Positions 60,104 through 64,000 of a DNA stretch of 64,000 bases are shown here, piece after piece. Under the pieces are notes generated by a model that was not told the DNA's origin, did not search any database, and worked only from the letters and a program-made list of their open reading frames with translations. Position 1 is the first letter of the stretch, and each line of letters starts with the position of its first letter. Location of the stretch: the NCBI GenBank assembly GCA_023386585.1, contig JAEWJM010000013.1:1-64000 (forward strand), written 5' to 3'. A program made the translations under genes and the position numbers. Source of the DNA: Bacteroidota bacterium. GTDB taxonomy: Bacteria; Bacteroidota; Bacteroidia; Flavobacteriales; Flavobacteriaceae.

Positions 60104-61408
60104 TCATACTTCATCGCTGGTGAAAGCGGTGAAACTTCTCTTTTTATAACGTCGGATGATAAGCCGGCCTTCGCGGTCAAAGCGGATGTAGTTGTAAACC
60201 CAGTTCAGAAAAACCACAACCTTGTTCCTGAAGCCGATCAGCGAAAGTAGGTGCACTAACATCCAGACAATCCAGGCCAAGAAGCCGTGAAAATGCGCAT
60301 GCGGAAGATCGACAACGGCTTTGTTGCGACCGATCGTGGCCATCGAGCCTTTATCGTTGTAGCTGAAGGGCTTCATTGGCTTTCCGCGTAATTTAAGCAG
60401 GATATTTTTCGCCAGATGCGTGCCTTGCTGGATGGCAGGCTGCGCCATCATTGGATGGCCTTGCGGATACTTCTGCGATTCCATTGCAGCTATGTCGCCG
60501 ATTGCGAAGATATTGTGGCTGCCGCGTACCTGGTTAAAAGTGTCAACATGGATTCTTCCGGCGCGCGGATCCACCGATTCGGCTGGTAGACCGCGTAACA
60601 TTGCACCGGTCACGCCGGCAGTCCAGATTACGGTTGACGTATCAAATGTCACCTCAGAATTCGTTGTCACTGTCCGGCCGTCATAGTTAAGAACGCGCAT
60701 GTTCTTCCAAATCCTGACTCCTAATCCATGAAGGAACTTTTCGGCGGCGGCGGACGATTTTTCGCTCATGGTATTCAGGATTTTGTCGCCGCTTTGGATC
60801 AGGTTAATTTCCATTCGGGAAATGTCGAGATCGGGATAATCCTTTTGGAGGATTGCTTTTTTCATTTCGGCAAGTGCGCCGGCGAGTTCAACGCCGGTTG
60901 GTCCGCCGCCAACGAGGCAGAAGTTCATTAGGCAGTTGCGCTCGGCTTCGTCGGTTGTGATTACCGCTTGTTCAAAATTTTCCAGAATCAGGCTGCGGAT
61001 GTTGAGCGATTGTGAAATTGTCTTCATTGACATGCTGTTTCGCTCGATTTCCTTGTTTCCGAAAAAGTTCGTGCGAGAGCCGGTGGCAATGATCAGATAG
61101 TCATAGTGGAGTTCACCAATATCAGCCAGAATCTTGTTGTTGCGGTAATCAACCGATTTCACTTCGCAGAGCCTGAAGTAGCAATCGGGATAATTGTGTA
61201 CGATTTTGCGGATTGGATATGCTATGGAGCCAGCTTCGAGCCCGCCTGTCGCCACCTGATACATCAGCGGCTGGAAATTGTGGTAGTTGTGTTTGTCCAG
61301 CAGGACGATCTGCACTTTTGCACGGCGCAGCTTTTGTGCCATTGCGATTCCGGCAAATCCGCCGCCGATGATCACGATGCGCGGCAAAGACGATTCGGGT
61401 ATGTTCAT
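60104..61408 (-). CDS. ndh: Type II NADH dehydrogenase
   Basis: A 434-residue NDH-2. I start at the ATG at 61408 (MNIPESSLPRIVIIGGGFAG); the frame is open to 61714 but that part contains repeat copy F and no homology. The FAD Rossmann motif IIGGGFAG is at 13-20 and the NADH motif LVGGGPTGVELAG at about 170. The quinone-side C-terminus has an amphipathic or membrane helix (FLAWIVWMLVHLLSLIGF). It transfers electrons from NADH to menaquinone without pumping protons. It is divergent from the ECF sigma gene. Confidence 0.94.
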   Translation of the reverse strand: MNIPESSLPRIVIIGGGFAGIAMAQKLRRAKVQIVLLDKHNYHNFQPLMYQVATGGLEAGSIAYPIRKIVHNYPDCYFRLCEVKSVDYRNNKILADIGELHYDYLIIATGSRTNFFGNKEIERNSMSMKTISQSLNIRSLILENFEQAVITTDEAERNCLMNFCLVGGGPTGVELAGALAEMKKAILQKDYPDLDISRMEINLIQSGDKILNTMSEKSSAAAEKFLHGLGVRIWKNMRVLNYDGRTVTTNSEVTFDTSTVIWTAGVTGAMLRGLPAESVDPRAGRIHVDTFNQVRGSHNIFAIGDIAAMESQKYPQGHPMMAQPAIQQGTHLAKNILLKLRGKPMKPFSYNDKGSMATIGRNKAVVDLPHAHFHGFLAWIVWMLVHLLSLIGFRNKVVVFLNWVYNYIRFDREGRLIIRRYKKRSFTAFTSDEV

Positions 61409-61731
61409 GTTGTATTGGTATAATCTAAAGTTAGGAAAAAATTGGCAAAATGTGAGGATTCGGCTTTGGCTTTGGATTCCGGATCTTTGAAATAGTAACC
61501 CGAAACCGGCGCTCGTGAAAAATCGAAACTTCAGGATCGGGAACATCCGCCCAGCCCCGATTGCAGCGGAAATCCTTTTTATTATGCAGCCGCGAGCATT
61601 CGGCAACGGTGTTTCATCATAAAAAGATTGCAGCGCAAAGCGGGACGAAACACGATTAATGGAAGTATGTTGTGCTGCCAAAAAAATATGCAAATTTGTA
61701 ACCGAATAGCGCAATCGTTGACTAACGCCGT
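61409..61731. other. 323-bp divergent intergenic region
   Basis: Between ndh and the sigma gene. It contains repeat copy F (61553-61648). A TAACTTTA box (one mismatch) on the minus strand may serve ndh. On the plus strand TGTAAC (61697-61702) and CGTT (61716-61719), 13 bases apart, are a weak ECF-type promoter candidate directly before the sigma gene. No small ORF is convincing. Confidence 0.4.
61553..61648 (+). repeat. Dispersed intergenic hairpin element, copy F
   Basis: Left arm AGCCCCGATTGCAGCGG then AAATCC; right arm GATTGCAGCGCAAAGCGGG. Inner stem TTTTTATTATG/CATCATAAAAA with one mismatch, enclosing a GCCG/CGGC hairpin. The outer pair is CCCG/CGGG. It lies in a divergent gap rather than at a gene end, unlike most copies. 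Confidence 0.8.
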
Positions 61732-62226
61732 ATGAGTGACCATTTGGAGCAGTCTTTTGTCAGACAGCTGAAGGAAAATCAGAATATCATCCACAAGATT
61801 TGCCGGTTGTACACCAAGGGACAGGATGCGCATAACGACCTGTTTCAGGAGATTACCATCCAGCTTTGGAAGGCATATCCCAAATTTCGGGGCGAATCTA
61901 AATTCTCGACCTGGGCTTATCGCGTGGCCCTGAATACCGCCATTACACTTTATCGGAAGAGCACGCGATCGGTGCAGACATCGGAGTACGATGCTTCGCG
62001 GCATTTCATCAGGCAGGAAGATTATAATTATGAGGAAGAAGAGCAAATCAAGCTGCTTTATGAAGCGGTTTACCAGTTGAATGATATTGAGAAAGCGCTT
62101 GTTTTTATGTATTTGGAAGACAAGGATTATGCTGAGATCTCGGAAACTTTGGGAATCAGCGAAGTGAATGCAAGGGTCAAAATGAACAGGATTAAGGGAA
62201 AACTGAGAAAAATATTAAATCCGTAG
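61732..62226 (+). CDS. ECF-type RNA polymerase sigma factor
   Basis: A 164-residue sigma-70-family factor of the extracytoplasmic-function type. Region 2 (DLFQEITIQLWKAYPKFRGE, FSTWAYRVALNTAIT) and region 4 (LNDIEKALVFMYLEDKDY, EISETLGISEVNARVKMNRI) are intact. It lacks region 3. The membrane gene that follows by 4 bp is the likely anti-sigma partner. A TGTAAC...CGTT motif just upstream suggests autoregulation. The target regulon is unknown. Confidence 0.93.
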   Translation: MSDHLEQSFVRQLKENQNIIHKICRLYTKGQDAHNDLFQEITIQLWKAYPKFRGESKFSTWAYRVALNTAITLYRKSTRSVQTSEYDASRHFIRQEDYNYEEEEQIKLLYEAVYQLNDIEKALVFMYLEDKDYAEISETLGISEVNARVKMNRIKGKLRKILNP

Positions 62227-62230
62227 GGTT

Positions 62231-62863
62231 ATGAAAGAATTGGATTTATTGAAAAAGGACTGGAAGCGGAAGGAGAATTCGTTTTCGCAGCTTACGGAGC
62301 AGGAGATTTACCGGATGCTTCACCGCAAGTCGTCTTCGATCGTGAAATGGATTTTGGTAATCAGCATCATCGAGGTAATTGTGTGGACGGGAATCAGCTT
62401 CTTGTATAGCACTGACGAGTATCTCAAATCACTGAAGCACGAAGAACTGCTGACTTGGTTCAGGGTTGCGAACTGGGTGAATTATGCCGTAATCGCGGCT
62501 TTTATTTATGTGTTTTACAGGAATTACGTGCACATTTCGACGCTGTCGTCGACAAAGGAACTGATGAGAGACATACTGAAGGCGCGGCGCACGGTTCAAT
62601 ATTATGTCTGGTACAATTTGTTTATGATAGTAATTTGCCTGCTTTCGGGGTATGTGTTCGCGTTTGCTTATAGTCCGCAACTCGTGACCATAAAAGAACA
62701 AATGGCGCACGACGGAAGCTATATGGCAAAAATCTTTTCGGTGCTTGCGTTGACGATAATAATTGCGGTCGGGCTTTTCTGGCTGGTTTATCGCCTGCTT
62801 TACGGAATCCTGCTGAAGAAATTATTGGTGAATTATCGTGAACTCAAGAAGATCGACCTGTAG
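62231..62863 (+). CDS. Putative membrane anti-sigma factor
   Basis: A 210-residue protein with a roughly 38-residue charged N-terminal cytoplasmic part (MKELDLLKKDWKRKENSFSQ, LTEQEIYRML) and four helices at about 39-57, 81-98, 122-145 and 166-190. The layout of a short cytoplasmic domain, four helices and gene order directly after a sigma factor fits an anti-sigma role; no ZAS (HxxxCxxC) zinc motif is present. Databases often give such proteins unrelated enzyme names. It abuts the convergent acyltransferase stop to stop with no spacer. Confidence 0.7.
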   Translation: MKELDLLKKDWKRKENSFSQLTEQEIYRMLHRKSSSIVKWILVISIIEVIVWTGISFLYSTDEYLKSLKHEELLTWFRVANWVNYAVIAAFIYVFYRNYVHISTLSSTKELMRDILKARRTVQYYVWYNLFMIVICLLSGYVFAFAYSPQLVTIKEQMAHDGSYMAKIFSVLALTIIIAVGLFWLVYRLLYGILLKKLLVNYRELKKIDL

Positions 62864-63667
62864 CTAGTACCGCCACTGCCTTGTTTTGTTGAGTTCTTCT
62901 TCGATGGCGCGCTCTTCGGCGGGGATAACTTTCAGAAATGACGGATGTTGTTCGATTGCAAATTCTACTTTCTCCACAATTTGCTCGATCGTATCGTTGT
63001 CGTAATCGATTTCGAGCGGCGGTTTGATGATGAACGATTGCAGGATTCCCTTCTTTTTCATCCGCAGTCCTTTTTTATCGAATGAACGCCGAAAACCGTC
63101 GATTACGATTGGCACGACGACCGGGCGGTGCTGCTTGATAATGTGCGCGGTCCCTTTCCTGACCGGCTTAAACGATTTTGTGGTCCCTTGCGGAAAAGTG
63201 ATGACCCAGCCGTCGTCGAGGGCGACTTTAATATTTTCGGTGTCATTGGGGTTAACGTCTCGTTTGACGTTTTTGCCCTTTTCGCGCCAGGTGCGTTCTA
63301 CCGTTATTGCACCGGCGTAGGCAAAAATGCGCGGGAGGATTCCTTCGGTCATCGTTTCTTTTGCGGCGACGTAATAAATATTCAGTTTGGGCTTCCAGAG
63401 GTAACCGATGTTTTTTATTGTATCGACGCGGCCGCTAAGGCTGGCATTGAAGACGTGGAACATCGCAACGACATCGGCGAAATACGTTTGATGATTGGAA
63501 ATGAACAGGACGTTGGTATCGGGAAGTTCTTTGATGATTTCGGAGCCTTCGATCTGCAACTCGTTGAATCCGCGGTAGCGCCGGTGCGTCATCGAGCCTA
63601 AAATACGGATCAGCCAGGTCTTGAGAAATAAGATATGCCCAAACGGATTTCTCCTGAAGATTCCCAT
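62864..63667 (-). CDS. PlsC-like 1-acylglycerol-3-phosphate acyltransferase
   Basis: A 267-residue acyltransferase of the PlsC superfamily (membrane phospholipid synthesis). Block I is NHQTYFAD, where His and Asp are separated by five residues rather than the usual four. Block II is LPRIFAYAGAITVERTW and block III is ITFPQGTTKSF, with Gln where most have Glu in FPEGT. Block IV is VPIVIDGF. The hydrophobic N-terminal part (about 11-25) lies close to the membrane. A lysophosphatidate substrate is the default; an unusual acceptor is possible given the changed motifs. A -7 box lies upstream. Confidence 0.87.
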   Translation of the reverse strand: MGIFRRNPFGHILFLKTWLIRILGSMTHRRYRGFNELQIEGSEIIKELPDTNVLFISNHQTYFADVVAMFHVFNASLSGRVDTIKNIGYLWKPKLNIYYVAAKETMTEGILPRIFAYAGAITVERTWREKGKNVKRDVNPNDTENIKVALDDGWVITFPQGTTKSFKPVRKGTAHIIKQHRPVVVPIVIDGFRRSFDKKGLRMKKKGILQSFIIKPPLEIDYDNDTIEQIVEKVEFAIEQHPSFLKVIPAEERAIEEELNKTRQWRY

Positions 63668-63687
63668 TACATGTCAATTTTGAAGCG

Positions 63688-63695
63688 CAAAAATA
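63688..63695 (-). promoter_or_regulatory. Promoter -7 box of the acyltransferase gene
   Basis: TATTTTTG on the minus strand matches TAnnTTTG, 20 bases upstream of the ATG at 63667. It could also lie in the short gap to the upstream NUDIX gene. Confidence 0.5.
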
Positions 63696-63708
63696 CGGAA
63701 ATCGAACG

Positions 63709-64000
63709 TTATTGCACTGCTGCCAACACATCTTTGAGTTCACTGAGCATCATTGCGGTTGCGCCCCAAATTGTGTCGTCACCAATAAGTATTGAAGGCA
63801 CCGCAATCGACTCGGAATACGAAGTGGCCATCTGCTTCAGGACGATGCTGCTTTCGTCCAGAAGGACGCGCAGTGGCAATTCGACCATTGAGGCAACTTC
63901 GCGTGGATCAGGAATAAATTGAGGATGGTGGTTGCAATATCCGAGAAATGGTGCCACGAAAAAATTGGAAGGCGGAATGTATACCGGCGAGAATGGCCGG
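63709..64000 (-). CDS. NUDIX hydrolase (CoA pyrophosphatase-like), 5' part missing
   Basis: The last 97 codons of a gene that continues past the right edge. The in-frame GTG at 63957 is internal. The visible part (SPVYIPPSNFFVAPFLGY, FIPDPREVASMVELPL, LLDESSIVLKQM, IWGATAMMLSELKDVL) matches the C-terminal half of the NUDIX coenzyme A pyrophosphatase branch (NudL-like). The Nudix box itself lies outside the window, so activity cannot be judged. It is upstream of the acyltransferase gene on the same strand (41 bp). Confidence 0.8.
   Translation of the reverse strand, partial: RPFSPVYIPPSNFFVAPFLGYCNHHPQFIPDPREVASMVELPLRVLLDESSIVLKQMATSYSESIAVPSILIGDDTIWGATAMMLSELKDVLAAVQ

Noticed and set aside
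61409..61714. N-terminal extension of the NADH dehydrogenase frame to 536 residues
   Set aside because: The extra 102 codons lie over repeat copy F and lack homology; the FAD motif begins right after the ATG at 61408.
1..64000. tRNA, rRNA, transposase, integrase or phage genes
   Set aside because: No matching sequence or protein motif was found on either strand.

Overview
The window is chromosomal DNA from a member of the Bacteroidota, almost certainly Flavobacteriaceae. The evidence is a type IX secretion (T9SS) surface protein with a gliding-motility C-terminal domain, a PorP/SprF partner, GldI, a type III glutamine synthetase, many Gln-after-signal-peptide and Asp-rich lipoprotein N-termini, and promoters of the Bacteroidota form TAnnTTTG. 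The base composition looks less AT-rich than typical Flavobacterium. Nothing suggests a plasmid, prophage, insertion sequence, CRISPR array, tRNA or rRNA. It is ordinary core genome, densely packed, with about 55 protein genes.

Layout. 1-2.4 kb: a truncated secreted propeller protein and a Tat-exported alkaline phosphatase. 2.4-12.4 kb (minus): a 2392-residue repeat-rich T9SS protein with its SprF-like partner and an OmpA/PD40 protein. 12.8-17.7 kb (minus): ywqK-like gene, mnmA, secreted subtilase, nitronate monooxygenase, small secreted protein. 17.9-22.4 kb: fasciclin lipoprotein, then pyrG-yidC. 22.5-28.0 kb (minus): guaA with two LysM genes, OsmC and DUF3820, plus an unknown secreted protein. 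28.3-33.9 kb (plus): TolQ/ExbD, a small membrane protein, CrcB, NrnA-like phosphoesterase, GldI and two cyclophilin-FKBP fusions. 34-41 kb: FkbM methyltransferase, GNAT, purM, two double-OmpA proteins, glnA. 41-47.5 kb: three exported proteins and the fused B12 enzyme IcmF. 47.7-54 kb: two DUF4197 genes, a candidate small RNA, a BtuF-like protein, a lipase, pyrF, prfA, DUF6265. 54-56.8 kb: TonB receptor and PepSY protein with an operator-like repeat pair. 57-64 kb: pepD, DUF3810, NDH-2, ECF sigma factor with membrane partner, PlsC-like acyltransferase and a truncated NUDIX gene.

The most interesting non-coding signal is a dispersed, quasi-palindromic intergenic element present seven times (A-G). 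Outer arms are conserved. The inner hairpin sequence differs in every copy but stays self-complementary, the outer stem shows compensatory changes, and a single bulged C recurs. Six copies point the same way whatever the direction of the neighbouring genes. Other points of interest are a roughly 70-nt candidate small RNA after the DUF4197 pair, a 9-bp palindrome just upstream of the glnA promoter, duplicated 17-bp sites flanking the TonB-receptor promoter, and tandem paralogue pairs in which one copy is lipid-anchored and the other soluble.
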